From: Zanthoxylum bungeanum
Taxonomy: Eukaryota; Streptophyta; Magnoliopsida; Sapindales; Rutaceae
NCBI GenBank assembly: GCA_019454045.1
Contig: SKCR01001862.1
Coordinates: forward strand, 1-64,000
Length of the DNA: 64,000 bases
Direction of reading: 5' to 3'
Shown: one piece after another, positions 49,975 through 62,702 of the stretch
Layout: each line of letters begins with the position of its first letter
Position numbering within the stretch: the stretch's first letter is position 1
Position numbers and translations under genes: made by a program
Notes under the pieces: model-generated
Databases searched by the model: none
What the model saw: the letters and a program-made list of their open reading frames with translations, nothing else
Told to the model about the DNA's origin: nothing

Positions 49975-52900
49975 TGTGGACATGGTACAGAGGAGTGCGA
50001 CGCTGTCCGGGCTCGCGGCCCGGTTGGGAGTACGGAGTAGCCCGCGTGGGACTAAACCGGAGAATAAAGGAGTCGCCACCCAGTGTGAATTGGAAAATGA
50101 TTTAAGGCCGCACTCACCCCTCGCAAGGGAAGACCTCAAACCGTTGGGTTCGGAATGGTCCCTTACTTATGCCAATTGTAATGAAAGGATTTATGCAATA
50201 GTATAACCAAGCCTTATGAAACACATGCAAGATAATTTAATCAACACCCAAGTTTGCACACCCATAAAAGTAAATAAAAAAACGAGCACATAATTCCATA
50301 AACATATCAAATAAAGAAATGCGAAAATATAAATAAATAATAACGGTAAAAAGCCTCAATAATAAAGTGAGATGACTAAGTATGTAATGCAAAAGAAATG
50401 ACCAAAGGAGCAAACATGCATGAAATATGAGGAAAAGAAGTCGATTCACTGCATGCACGTTCGTGTAGTGTTCAGAAACACGTTCGAACGGTAAACAAAA
50501 TACATGCGTTCGAGTAGCGTTTGGAAACGAGTTCGAACATGATAAGTCTGAATGCATGCGTTCGAGTAGCGTTTGAGAATGTGTTCGAACAAGATTACTA
50601 AAGTGGTATCTAAAATGACACAAACACATGAGTGAATGTTTCTCAAGCGGTACGTGGAGTTGTATCCCAAGTACAGACCGCACTACCGTCTATTCGGATT
50701 CGGCTACGGAATTTATGTATGGGTTTCCATCTTATATACCGCAAGAGGCAACACTCAAGCATTAACACGGCATGAATGCGAAAATGAAAAATGAAAAATA
50801 ACAAAAAAAATATGAATAGCGAAATCAATAGAAGAAGGGCGCGACAAACTATGATAAAGGTAGTCTTTAGGCATTTCCCTCGAATAGAGGACCTTTAATC
50901 CAACATGATTAGCCCATGCGCACGAGATAACAATACATGGATAAACAAAGCAATAACACGTAAAAACATAATAATAAAAGAGATGCGACCAAGGCCGACA
51001 TCTATATGGGACTTTGTATGCCCGACTGAACGTATTTCATTTTCAATCAAGCATACTTCATCCGGCGCGGCAAAACATCGTGGTAAAGGTAGCCTTTAGG
51101 CATTTCCCTCGAATGAAGGACCTTTAACCCAACATGATTAGCCCATGCGCACTAGATAACTATGGATGAATAAATAAAGCAATAATATGCAAAAAGTAAA
51201 TAATATAATAATAAAAGACCAACAATGAATGAACATAAAATTAAATAACAAAATGAAACATGTGCTTGAAAATTTCTCAAGCGGTACGTGGAGTTGTATC
51301 CCAAGTACAGACCGCACTACCGTCCATTCGGATTCGGCTACGGAATTTACGTCTGGGTTTTCATCTGATATACCGCAAGAGAGAGCACGCAATCATTAAC
51401 TCAACATAAATGAAAATACGCGTAAAATATAATGATGCATGCGAGTGATAAACAATGAATAACTGAAAAGATAAATAGTAAAAGGGTGCCCTCAGGTCTC
51501 ACCGGAAGGGTTAATGCTCCGTCACTTTTATGGTTGTCTGACTCGGTTTCGCTGCTGTTTTCGCTGTCTTCACTTGCTGTTTTGATCGATGTTTCTCGGG
51601 ATTTTGTCTAGGGCTATTTGTTGTTCGTTATGGGGCTATTTTGTGATTTTTATGGACTATTTTTATCTCGGTTTAAAGGCTGATTTTCATGATTATTTTG
51701 GGATTGCAGAGGCTGTTTTGGGGGTGATTTTTTGGACTGTTTTTCAGGGGTTATTTTTGGTGAAATAGGTGACTTTTTTACTCACTGTTTCGACCGTTTT
51801 CTCATTCGGTTATGTGTGTGTTTTGTCAGTTTGTTCTCGGCAGCTGTGGGGCTTATTTTGTTGGTCACGTGGAGGGTTATGGTCTTTTGTTTGTGGGCTA
51901 CGTGGATGGCTTGTTGTTCTTGTGAGTAGGTGTCGGTTTGTTGATGAGTTGAAGGGCTGGTTTGTTTGTTATTATTCGGTCAGTGGCTGCTTGGTTTTTG
52001 TTGTCGATTTTGGTGGGCAGTTTTTGTTTAAGGGACGTGAAAGGTGTTGGCTTTATCAAGTATGTGGAAAGAGGGAGAAGGTGGCGTGTGAAGAGTCCAG
52101 TTTGTGGCCTGTGTTCTACGTGTGAGTCAAGAACTTGCTCAGGTTGTAACTTCTTGTTTTTGTTCTGTTAGTGTGTGTGAGTTGTTGATGTCGGTTTGTG
52201 GGAGAATGGTCTTAGGGTGCTGTTTGTCTATGTTTTTTTTTGTTCGAGAGAGAAGAATATCGTGTAGGGTTTATTGTTCTTGGTTCCAGAGAGAGAGACG
52301 AGAGAGATGAGTGAGGAAGAGTTGTGCGTGTTTTGTTTAGGGTTTTTTGTTATTCATTTGTTCGGCTGTTTGATGAGAGGGGGAAGAGCTGAGTGATGAT
52401 GGTTGGTTTAGGGTTTTGTGGCGTGAGAGGAAGGAGGGATAGGCGAGTGCTGCTAGGGTTTACTTGTTTTTTTTTTTTGGGTTGCCGTGAGTGAGAGCCA
52501 AGGAAGAGACATGACCTAGGGTTTGGAAAATGTCATCTTTTATAATGGTGCATGCTAGGGTTTCCTTGTGTGTGCATGACTTGAAAAGGGAACAAATCAA
52601 GAAAATATGGGGTGTATTTAATTAATTTATTTAAGGAAAGAATATTGTGTATTTTTGGTGGGGGAATATCTTTAATTTGGAAGGTGATTTATTTAGATTT
52701 TGGCATGTGTTAAATGTGTTTTGAATATTTTGGATTGGATTTAGTGGGCCTTGGGCGTGTGGCTTGGACTTTGTGGGCTTGGGCGTGTGGCTTGTGTGTG
52801 TGTTGCGGGGATTTTGGGTCGAGGCTAACATTTAAAATAGAGATCAATCGAGCGAACCCGAGGCTAAACAAATGAATTAAATTTATCAAGGTATTTATTT

Positions 52901-53008
52901 TGAATTTTCCATTCCGATGTCCGTTTCCCGCGACTTTCGTAACTTATCGGGCAGTGCCTCCATACGAGGCTCATCATTGGGCTTTTGTGCAAAAATACAG
53001 TGTCTACA
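49975..53008 (+). mobile_element. Long solo LTR, 3.0 kb, family B, perfect target duplication
   Basis: Begins TGTGGACATGG and ends ATACAGTGTCTACA, forming imperfect inverted ends (TGTGGACA / TGTCTACA), with a perfect 5-bp duplication atgcc. No PBS, PPT or coding sequence lies inside. The ggagtcgccaccc word near 50069 is common to gypsy-type LTRs of plants. Internal duplications: a 130-bp block at about 50638 and 51270, a 75-bp block at about 50857 and 51081, and a three-unit repeat of about 52 bp (50450-50602, gcgttcgagtagcgtttg). Strand is by the order of the LTR words only. Open frames inside (50237-52310) are not genes. Confidence 0.87.
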
Positions 53009-53013
53009 ATGCC

Positions 53014-53558
53014 TCTAAATTATCAAAATCAAACAAAACCATCAACCCACCCCTAATTCAATCAAACAACAAACCCTATCTTTATTTGTATTTTGTAAAT
53101 GTTTTAGTTGTATCTAAAGATGAGAGGGTGAGGAGTTTGTTGAAGACAATTCCAGAGAGAATTGAGATCAAATTTCAGGGAGTTTTAAAGAGAGAAATAA
53201 AAACCAGTTGAGAGAGAAATAATTAGAGATATAAAGTATGTCCGGAGAGAGAAAATACCCCGTACGACATCGTCCGATCTCCATTTATGGCGACTGACCA
53301 TATCTGAAGAATCTCATTGACGAGACGAATCCAATGGCACCGGACCGCCGACGTGATTCCATCTGACGCGCCAATACGTGATGCCTCGCTGTCGCCGCCG
53401 CGCGTGTACGATACCTCCCAGACCCCGAATCTTCCCCTTTATCGATATACGCAGTGTGGACATTTCGTTTGTCCAAATCAGATCTTCGGTTGTTAAGAAA
53501 CGAGCCAAAAATGGTAGTTATCGTTGTTTGACCGATCGTCGATAACCACCGCGCTTTA
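53014..53558 (+). other. Left part of an LTR-type sequence split by the element at 53559
   Basis: Purine-rich gagaga stretch (53100-53240), then a GC-rich block with gacgcgccaatacgtgatgcc words, resembling the GC-rich block of the LTR family A copies. It continues at 62703 after the 9.1-kb insertion. The minus-strand frames in 53285-53566 come from this block and have no domain. Confidence 0.4.
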
Positions 53559-56118
53559 TGTAACATCCCTTATCCGGGAGATGCTACCGGCAGGGAATAG
53601 ACCGCACCATCCCCTTGAGCCTCTGACTTCTGACAACCGCTATTCTTAACCTATATATAAACTCATGCATGAGACCATTGCCCGACTCATCAACCATGAA
53701 TGCATAACACTTTTAATACTAAATACTTTATTTTAATACACATTACAACTTTGACAATGATCATTATAATGCAATATGTATGTAATATATAATATATAAC
53801 ATATATGTTACATGTCATTTCCTGACTCTGACCGGACTGGACTTTGTCCCTGACTTGACCCGGTGGACCAACTCTATAGTGACTTCCACCGGTATCTGTC
53901 CTCTCGAGCTCGTCTTCCATGAACCTGAAAAACAAAACACTGGAAGTTGGGGGTTAGATCGTTGAACGATCTAAGTGAGTGTACGATTAAAACAAAATCT
54001 GATGTGTTTTTATAAAAACTTTTGGTTACAAAACCTGATCAGTCACCAGAAAAAAAAAACATCTTTTTCTTGAAAACACTTTTCTTATTTGAAAACCTCA
54101 CTTTTTTGCAAAACCTTTCTGTAAAAACTATTTTGTCTGCAAACTCTGAATCTTTTCTATGAAAACTAAATTTTCTTTCTAAAAATTCGTTTATAAACCT
54201 TTCTTTTCTGAAAGTTGCATCTCAAAAAAAAAAACTTGTTCTCTGAAAATATGTCACTGAAATCTGTCTCTGAAAAACCTGATGCATGGGGGCGTTACGT
54301 ATCGTCGTCCCCCAAAGCATGCCACTACTTGTCCCTGAAACTAGTGGTCTTGGGGCGTTACGTATTGTCGTCCCCCAAGACACTAAACTAGAACTGGGGA
54401 TGCGAATCTATGCTACCCTCCAAGCTCTGAATCTAGGATCTATGGGCATATGTCATTCCTAGTCTTAAACTAGGATCTGGGGGTGTTACGTATCGCCGTC
54501 CCCCCAGTCCTCTACATGTGCACATGTACTCTCCATCAATTCCATATATGTGATAAGTTATATACTGAGGTGGGTTTTTCCTTCATGCCTCGAAAACATG
54601 AAATCATGCATTGAAAATATTTCTTTTTTTAAACTATAACCTGAAAAACATCTGTAATAAAATTCTGACTAACGCCTTATCTGAAGAAAAGTAAGTCTGT
54701 GCTTAAAAGAATACAAAGAAAAATCAACTTGGAAAGAGAGTGTCCACTCTCTGATTTCGAATCTAGTTAGCATTACTCATTTGCTAAAGAAAACTCTGGT
54801 TCCTGCGATGATCTATAAATGGATGAGGAACATATTCCGAATTAAATTAAATTTATCCACTCAAGCACTTATAATTATTTCAAGGCATATCGTACTTATA
54901 TCATGATGTAACATGTAAACATGAACTAATACGAGACCCTTAGGGTGGCCTCTAACACGCTAGGGTGAAGCTGGAATGATTTAAATATGAATTGGGGAGT
55001 TTTTGGTCATGTTCGTGACTCGAACCTTTTGGGCGTCGCGACGCGCACAAACACGGATGAACCGGTGAGGAACTCTGCTTTCGTGTCGCGACTCCGAGCC
55101 TTACGCGTCGTGACGCGTATAATTCCAGAAACTTATCTAGGAAAATTCCCTATACGCGTCGCGACGTGGAGCGATCTGCGTCGCGACGCTAGGCCATTTT
55201 CAGGTCTTTACTTCCACCTTCCATGCCTAGTTTGCTCAACACTCTTCCTACACTTCCATACTATAATTTCTACTCATCAATTCTTTAAACTTCAATGTGA
55301 ATTCTTATTAAACCAACACTCCTCAATCCACTTAACTATTTAATCTCATAATCTCAATAGCTCAATACGTAGGGTTTCCAAGTATTTGGTCCTTAATTCA
55401 ATCAATTTCCATGCTCATATATATCACTAAATACCATGACTAATGTGCTTCTAACATGCATATAACATAATATCAACAAAACTTCTTAATCCAAAATTTT
55501 GGATCAAGATTCTTTACCTTCTTTCTCTTGATTTCCTTCACTTCCTAAGATCTCAATGGTTGCCAAACCCTTTTCTTTGTTTCTTTTTCCCTATTCTCTC
55601 TTTCTTCTTCTTCTTCTTCTTCTTCTTCTTCTTCTTCTCACCCTCATGTTTATCTCTATTTCTCTACAAAATTCCATTTAGGGATGTAGGAATAGTATCC
55701 ACCTTTTATACTATGGGCCTTTGTAATTTGTACTTTGAAGAAATGTGTAGAAACTTTGAGAAAATTAGAGATTTCTCTAGATAGGTCCGAGCACTATTCA
55801 TCTAGATTTTTTAATCTGTATTTTCAACCATTTTCTAGTTTTAATTTGGAAAAATATTCAACGCGGAAGTTGTAGGTCTCGATCTCATCTTTCTGAATAT
55901 ATCAAATTCATAAAAATCAAAATTCGTATGAGAAAGTTATGGCCCAAATATCATGAGCTATCCGGAGTGAAATATCGTACAATTTCGCATCGGAATTTCA
56001 AGGAACATACCGATTGTCCCCAATGTCATTTCATGAGTGTATATGTATCCATAGATAATTTATGTTATGTGATACTCATCTCATAATGTAACAGTAGCCG
56101 AGATTACCGGTTGTTATA
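53559..56118 (-). repeat. 3' LTR of the LARD-like element
   Basis: 2560 bp. It has several copies of the word ggggcgttacgtatcgtcgt-ccccc (54288, 54355, 54480) and of gcgtcgcgacgc (55034-55190), a TTC tract (55603-55637) and about 400 bp (55190-55600) that are missing from the other LTR. Confidence 0.85.
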
Positions 56119-56129
56119 AATTTTCCCCT
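56119..56129 (-). other. Polypurine tract of the LARD-like element
   Basis: On the minus strand aggggaaaatt borders the 3' LTR. Confidence 0.6.
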
Positions 56130-59100
56130 ATATAGGATTCGTCCTCGAATCCCTTTTGGGGTTTGATTCGCAGATTCATCTTGATCGAGGATATCTGTAT
56201 CTCTGCTTATCCTTATCTTCTTTATTTTCCTTTCTGCTCTTCTGTTCGAGATCTTAATATTAAAACCTCTGGAAATTCCTTGAATTCCTGACTGAAAGGT
56301 GATTTCTTAATCTCATTCATGAACTTATATTCAGTACTATACATTTATCGTCATACTACCACCATCTTCATGCATCACAGAAATCTCATTTCTAAACCTC
56401 CAATTATATTCAACCTCTTTTATCTCATTTATTTACATGAGTTATAAGTTCCAAATTGTACTATATTCGTGGTCTGTCATCTTGTTTATCTTAGTCCCAT
56501 TCTGACTTGAAACCTCTTATATCTTTTGCCATGCCAACAATAATTCCTAGTTATCTTTAGGAACTTTAGTTATTCTTCACGTTTAAGGTATTCCCATTGT
56601 ACTTTATATTATAGCCAATAACCTTCGCTTTCCTTTGATTTATGTACACTTTAGGTTCTTCGACTATTTTTCATAGCATACACTTTAATGACCTTATAAG
56701 GTATATTTTACTAGATAGATTCTTAGCTCCACATACTAGATCTTATTCTAGAATTCATTTTCATATATTAACTGACTATTTGATCCTTTCTCTTTTCTCA
56801 TTACCAAGCCCTCGCTACTTACGAGTTTTTTTCTTTGAGTTCTCATATATATAACTATATATGGGTTTAGGACTTCATAACTTATAGTTGACTTTTCCAT
56901 GTATTATTATTATCAATCGAAGGCTCTCAAATTTGAATATTACTTTAGGGTATTTTTCCCTGAGGATTCTCTTAGTTGGCTAAGAAGTTTTAGGACAAGA
57001 TATTTATATTAAACCTGACCATGTGCACCTTTATGCTAAAACTATGTTATTTATTATTAATGTTGGCACTGGTTAAACTGGTTTGGTTTGCTCTTATGCA
57101 CATTTGATTCCTTTGCTGGTACAAGTACGGTTACTGTCTTTATGATAACTATTCTTTCTTTGCTTACTTGTACTCTAGAATGTTCCATCTTCAATTATCC
57201 CTCGAATATTATCATGTTAAGAGTTGTTCCGATCTCAACAATTTCGACATCCTTAGTTTCATTGACCATCTCTAAATTATACTTAGCCTCTTTTTGAGTT
57301 ATCCTCTACATTATCCTTAACGGTGCATTATGAAAAGAACATACAGATCACTATCATCCATCTTTTCTCCTTACTTACTTATATGATGAAATTCCAGTCT
57401 TACCCCAATTCTGAAAAACTTACTATTTCATAGTACCATTGACAATTTATCTTATCATCATACATCTCTGTCATTGTTTGTCTTATGTCTATTTTATATC
57501 GTCATACCTCATCAGTCTTACCTGTACCTTTCACTTGATGTCATCCATGTCTTATTTCCTGTTCTTAACTTTTTTGTGGAACTTCTGGTTCTTCTGTATC
57601 TGTCTTTTATCTTGAGGGGTATTACCTTTCAATTGTCTTTGATCATACTTCATAGAATATTTAACACTATATAGTTTTAATTGTTTCTGGAGATATCTTG
57701 AGACGGTCATCGAGGTCCATCCAAATAATAGTGATATAAGGAGGGTTGGGAGGGTGGGTCTTGGCCTTGCAACCTTTCCGGTTGTGCTGCCTTACTAGCT
57801 ACTCGTGTTGTACTTGCACGTATCGCTCATCCATGAACCTGAAATTCTCATGTTCATTTGCGGGAACTCTCGTACTAAAATTCTTCAGCTAGATACTATA
57901 TGAGTTTCATGTCTCAACTTCTCTCTTGATCCTCTTTCTGACCACCGATCATACTACCTCTTCTAGAGTCATGTTCTCTAAAACTCCATTGTAATACTTC
58001 TGTATTTCTACCTACTAGTATTTGTTGCTTAATCATCTTAAGTAATTACTCTCTCTTTCAGAGTCCTACTATATTCCTTTTGTTATTTCTCTTTACGACA
58101 TTTACTCCGCTACTTAGCTTTTCTTTTCATCTCAGTTCCTTGAACTTCTTTCGTCTCTACTTCTCTGAAAACGCCATCAAATTCGATTGCTTAGGGAATC
58201 TCTATTAAATCCTTTGGTTCAGATGATTTCCTCTTACTAGCTCTTTCATCACAATACAATAATACTCTTTATAAATTGCATATACTATATTTTCGAGAAT
58301 TGTCCTCTCTGGTTTCTTACTCTTCTGAGTCTTTGCCTCTTTAAGGGTCTTCAATTCAATGATTATTTCGAGATTTAGCTTTATTTTCTGTGTTTTCAAA
58401 CTATTTTATCTCATATAAAATCATTATCGTCTTATGATTCTTATTCATATCATGTTGCATTCATTGGTTCGGTGATCTAGCCATCTTGTAATATGTCTAC
58501 TTTTTCAGATATGTTTATTTACTGATTATTTTCCTTACTGGACTATAAGTAGAAGGGTGTGTACATATATTCCATAGGAATCTGTGAACCCGCATTTCTA
58601 TTATTTTCATAAGCTTGGTGACAGTCTGGTTAGGTGTCCATAAGCTTACTTAGAGTTTGGACTACTGAAAGGGAAAATTATTATTCATTCCATTGAAAAC
58701 TGCTTCGACTATATCATGTTTTAGGATTCATCAACTTTCATCACCTATCCTGAGGTCTCTGCTTTATATTTCTGCCTTCAAGTTTCGTTATCTCTGTCAC
58801 TATATGTACTGAACTATCTTGTCACTTTCTGCGTCATCTATATATCTTCTTACCATATCGCTTGGTTCTAGACTGAGCTGCTAAGGCTAGTGCTGATCTA
58901 ATTTTCTTGGCTTCTTCCTAAACTTCTATTCTACGTTCTTACCATAAGCTGTAACTATGTCATTTAGCCTTGGTATTCGTAATGATACTTTTGTTAACTC
59001 TTGAGTATCTCCAATTCCATCGATCTATTCCTTTATTATTCTTTCACAAATTTCTACCGATGTTGATCGGATCTATGGATTCTCACTAGTATTGTGATCT

Positions 59101-60195
59101 TGCTCTTCTTGGATTGGGACATGTTCTTTCTTTTCTATCCGTTAAAACCTCTTTAGTTCTTATCTGGGTGGTCTATCATTCAGTGCTTTCTATTTCTTAC
59201 TTAGGATAAATTCTCATCGTACTTCTTTACGGTTATCTTTACCTAGTGCTGGTATAAGGTGAGGCAGAAGTCTATATCTCAATGGGTGTCGGCATCCTTA
59301 TTCTAATACTATGTGTCCTGATAGAGTCTATTACTTATATAAGGTAGATATGAGATATGTTTTATCAGAACAACTTCCGTAACCGGTATTACTGAGGGGT
59401 AAGAATCTGTGTAGTTTAGTGTCGTATCTATATTGGGTTTCTTGGGGTAAAGTAATTTAATCATCTCTGCTTACATCTTTCTTTTACTTACTTGCGAGCC
59501 TGAGTTTCGGGTCTAAAATATTTTCATCCTCTTGGCATCTTTTATTTATTAGAACTCTAACTTCTATTCCCGATTTCTTGTTTCTTTTATCTTCATGTCT
59601 ATTCTTTATTACTCGGGGAACTTGCTACCTATAAGGGGTATTCAGGGCTAATAGATATACTTGAAGGAATTTTCGGATGAAATGAGGAGTCTTACTAGGA
59701 AGGAAAGAATCTTACGAGAAATGAAGGAAACATACTTAGGTTTTCCTCTAGTTCGGGCTCATTCTATTCTCTTTACATTATAAGTTTTCGCACTTCCTTA
59801 CTTATTTATTTTTGTATCTTTATATTTTGTTGACTCTGATTGCTTGAACATCTAGGTACAATTATTTACTCTTCTCATAACTTTCTTTTCCCAATTCCTT
59901 ACGTTATAATTTTTAGAACTTTATTATTTGTTCTCCTAACTTGTCTTGAACTGCGGCTAATAGGCCATGATTGCTATAGAAAAATCTTTAACTTATAATA
60001 AGAATTTTTGGTACTTTTACTAGGAAGAGAATTCAGATAACTTGGAAATTCTTACAGACCTGTCTATGGAGCTTAAGGACATACTCGAGGATTGGATAGT
60101 GGAGAGGTAATGCCTCGCATATGGGTATCCCGGACATACTACGTATACAAGACCCCATCACTCTACCCACTGCAGTCACTGACTCCCTAGACCAT
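56130..60195. other. Non-coding interior of the LARD-like element
   Basis: AT-rich, pyrimidine-biased on the plus strand. Open frames are short and unrelated (for example 56642-56854, 57088-57297, 57474-57674, 58205-58399) and show no retroelement motif such as YVDD, DSG, CCHC or HHCC. I treat all as chance. A well-conserved non-coding interior would be typical of LARDs, but conservation cannot be judged from a single copy. Confidence 0.55.
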
Positions 60196-60207
60196 GCTCT
60201 GATACCA
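60196..60207 (-). other. Primer binding site of the LARD-like element
   Basis: tggtatcagagc on the minus strand, 4 nt inside the right LTR. Exact initiator-Met type. Confidence 0.85.
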
Positions 60208-60211
60208 TATT

Positions 60212-62702
60212 TATAACATCCTCTATCCGAGAGAAGCTACCGGTAGGGAATAGACCGTACTATCCCCTTGAGCCTCTGACTTCTGACAACTATTATTCTT
60301 AACCCACATATTCTCAACCATGAATGCATAACACTTTTAATACTAAATACTTTGTTTTAATACACATTACAACTCTGACAATGATCACTATAATACAATA
60401 TATATGTAATCTTTACTATATATATATATATATATATATATTACATGTCATTTCCTGACTCTGACCGGATTGGCCTTTGTCTCTAACTTGACCTGGTGGA
60501 CCAACTCCTTAGTGACTGTCATCAGTATCCATCTTCCAGAGCTCGTCCTTTATGAACCTGCAAATAGGGGTGGCAGGAAAGCCCGGACCCGGCCTGGCCC
60601 GCTTGGGATTTGGCCTGGCCAGGGATAGAATCTTCCCAAGTCGGGCCCTAGAAATATAAGTCCGGCTCGGGCACAACCATCCCATTTGCCATTTCCAGAT
60701 TTCCTCTAAATCCCTAAAAAAATTATCCTCCAGATGCGGCTCCTCCAAGTTCCACTACTATCTTCCAACTTGGTAATCTCAGTGAGAGTTTGGACTCGAC
60801 ATTCCTCTAAATTTTATTTTTTTAGAAAAAATCAGGTCAGATTTGGCCCGGGCCAAATTTTTAAAGCCCAGGCCTGGCCTGGCCCGTTGCCACCCTTACC
60901 TGCTAAAAAAAAACACTGAGAGTGAAGGGTTAGATCGTTGAACGATTTAAGTGAGTGGACGATTAAAATATAAACTGATGTGTTTATATAAAAACTTTTG
61001 GCTACAAAACCTGATCTGTCACAAAAAAAAAAACCATCTTTTTTCTTGAAAACATTTTTCTTATCTGAAAACCACACTTTTCTACAAAACCTTTCTGTAA
61101 AAACTATTCTGTCTGCAAACTCAGAATATTTTCTATGAAAACTAAATTTTCTTTCTAAAAATTCTTTTATAAGGCTTTCTTTTCTGAAAACTGCATCTCA
61201 AAAAAACCTGACGTATTGGGGCGTTACGTATCACGTCCCCTCATACGCCTAACTAGAGTCAGGAGTGCAAAACCATGATATTGGGGCGTTACGTATCGCC
61301 GTCCCCCAATACATGCCACTACATGTCCCTGAAACTAGTGGTTTTGAGGCGTTACGTATCGTCGTCCCCAAAGCCATTGAACTAGAACTGGGGGTGCAAA
61401 TCTATGATACCCTCCAAGCTCTGAATCTAGGATCTATGGGCATCTGTCATCCTTAGTCCTGAACTAGGATCTGGGGGCGTTACGTATCGTCGTCCCCCCA
61501 GTCCTCTACATGTGCACATGTTCTCTCCTTCAATTCCATATCTATGACAAGTTACATACTGAGATGGATTTTCCCTCATACCTCAAAAATATGAAATCAT
61601 GCTTTGAAAATATTTCTTTTCTAAACTATAATCTGAAAAAGTATCTGTAATAAAATTTTGGCTAACGCCCTATGTGAAGAAAAGTAAGTATATGTTTAAA
61701 AGAATAGAAAGACAAATCAACTTAGAAAGAGAGTTTCCACTCACTGATTTCGAATCTGGCTGGCATTACTCACTTGCTGAAGAAAACTCTGGTTCTTGCG
61801 ATGATATATAATTAATAACTTCGATTAGAAAGTGGGCAGGGGAACATATTCCAAATTAAACTAAATTTATTCACTCAAACACTTATTATTATTTCAAGGC
61901 ATATCGTACTTATATCATTATGTAACATGTATACACGAACTGATATGGTGATCCTTAGGGTGGCCTCTAATATGGTAAAGCTGGAATGATTTAAAACTGA
62001 ATTGGGGAATTTTTGGTCACACGCCGCGACTCGGACCTTTTGGGCGTCGCGACGCGCATATACACGGATGAACCAGTGAGCAACTCTGCTTTCCTGTCGT
62101 GACGTCGGGCCTTGCGCATCGCGACACGCATAATTCCATAAAATTATCAGGGAAAATCCCAGTACGCATCACGATGCGGAGCGTTCTGCGTCGTTATTTC
62201 TTCTTTTTTTTCTCTTCTTCTTCTTCTTCTCATCCTCACGTTTCTCTCACTTTCTCTACAAAATTCCATTTATGGATGTAGGAATAGTATCCACCTTTTA
62301 TACTAGGGGCCACTTGTAATTTGTACTTTTGAAGAAATGTGTAGAAACTTTGAGAAAATTAGAGATTTCTCTATATAGGTCCGAGCACTATTCATCTAGA
62401 TTTTTTAATCTATATTTTGAACCCATTTCTGTTTCTAATTTGGAAAAATATTCAACGCATAAGTTTTAGGTTTCGATCTCAGATTTCTGACGATATAAAA
62501 TTCATAAAAATCGGAGTTCGTATGAGAAAGTTATGGCCCAAACACCATGGGCTGTCCGGAGTGGAACATCGTACAATTTTGTATCGGAATTTACCGATTG
62601 TCCCCAAGGTCATTTCATGAGTGTATATGTGTCCATACATAATTTATGTTATTTGATACTCATCTCATAATGTAACAGTAGCTGAGACTACCGGTCGTTA
62701 CA
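60212..62702 (-). repeat. 5' LTR of the LARD-like element
   Basis: 2491 bp including a 334-bp MITE. Apart from that insertion and an approximately 400-bp deletion ending in the TTC tract (62190-62230), it is colinear with the left LTR: shared gttagatcgttgaacgat, cgttacgtatcg words at 61219, 61282, 61349 and 61476, and gcgtcgcgacgc near 62043. Substitutions are frequent, so the insertion is old. Confidence 0.85.
60564..60897. mobile_element. hAT-type MITE inserted in the 5' LTR
   Basis: The ends ataggggtggcag and (reverse strand) aagggtggcaacgggcc are the TAGGGGTGGCA type of plant hAT MITEs, with GGCCCGGCCTGGCCC-like words inside both arms. The 8-bp flanks acctgcaa (60556-60563) and acctgcta (60898-60905) match in 7 of 8. 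The other LTR lacks it at the same place (53925-53932), so the insertion is younger than the host element. Confidence 0.85.

Larger units (their letters stand above)
53559..62702 (-). mobile_element. Two-LTR element without coding capacity (LARD-like), 9.1 kb
   Basis: LTR ends TGTAACATCCC and TATAACATCC on the left sides, and TTGTTATA / TCGTTACA on the right sides. The flanks cttta (53554-53558) and cttca (62703-62707) match in 4 of 5. The initiator-Met PBS lies next to the right LTR and a polypurine tract next to the left LTR, so the element reads on the minus strand. The 4.1-kb interior has no gag, protease, RT, integrase or RNase H that I can recognise on either strand. Large non-coding interior plus LTRs above 2 kb suggests a LARD mobilised by an unseen partner. 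Confidence 0.8.

Noticed and set aside
53285..53566. Arg-rich minus-strand frames
   Set aside because: They fall in the GC-rich block of an LTR-type sequence and overlap in two frames without a domain.
55560..55784. A frame with a long Phe run
   Set aside because: The Phe run is the TTC microsatellite in the LARD LTR.
56642..57674. Hydrophobic open frames that look like membrane proteins
   Set aside because: They are T-rich, short, without homologous blocks and inside the LARD interior; hydrophobic codons follow from base composition.
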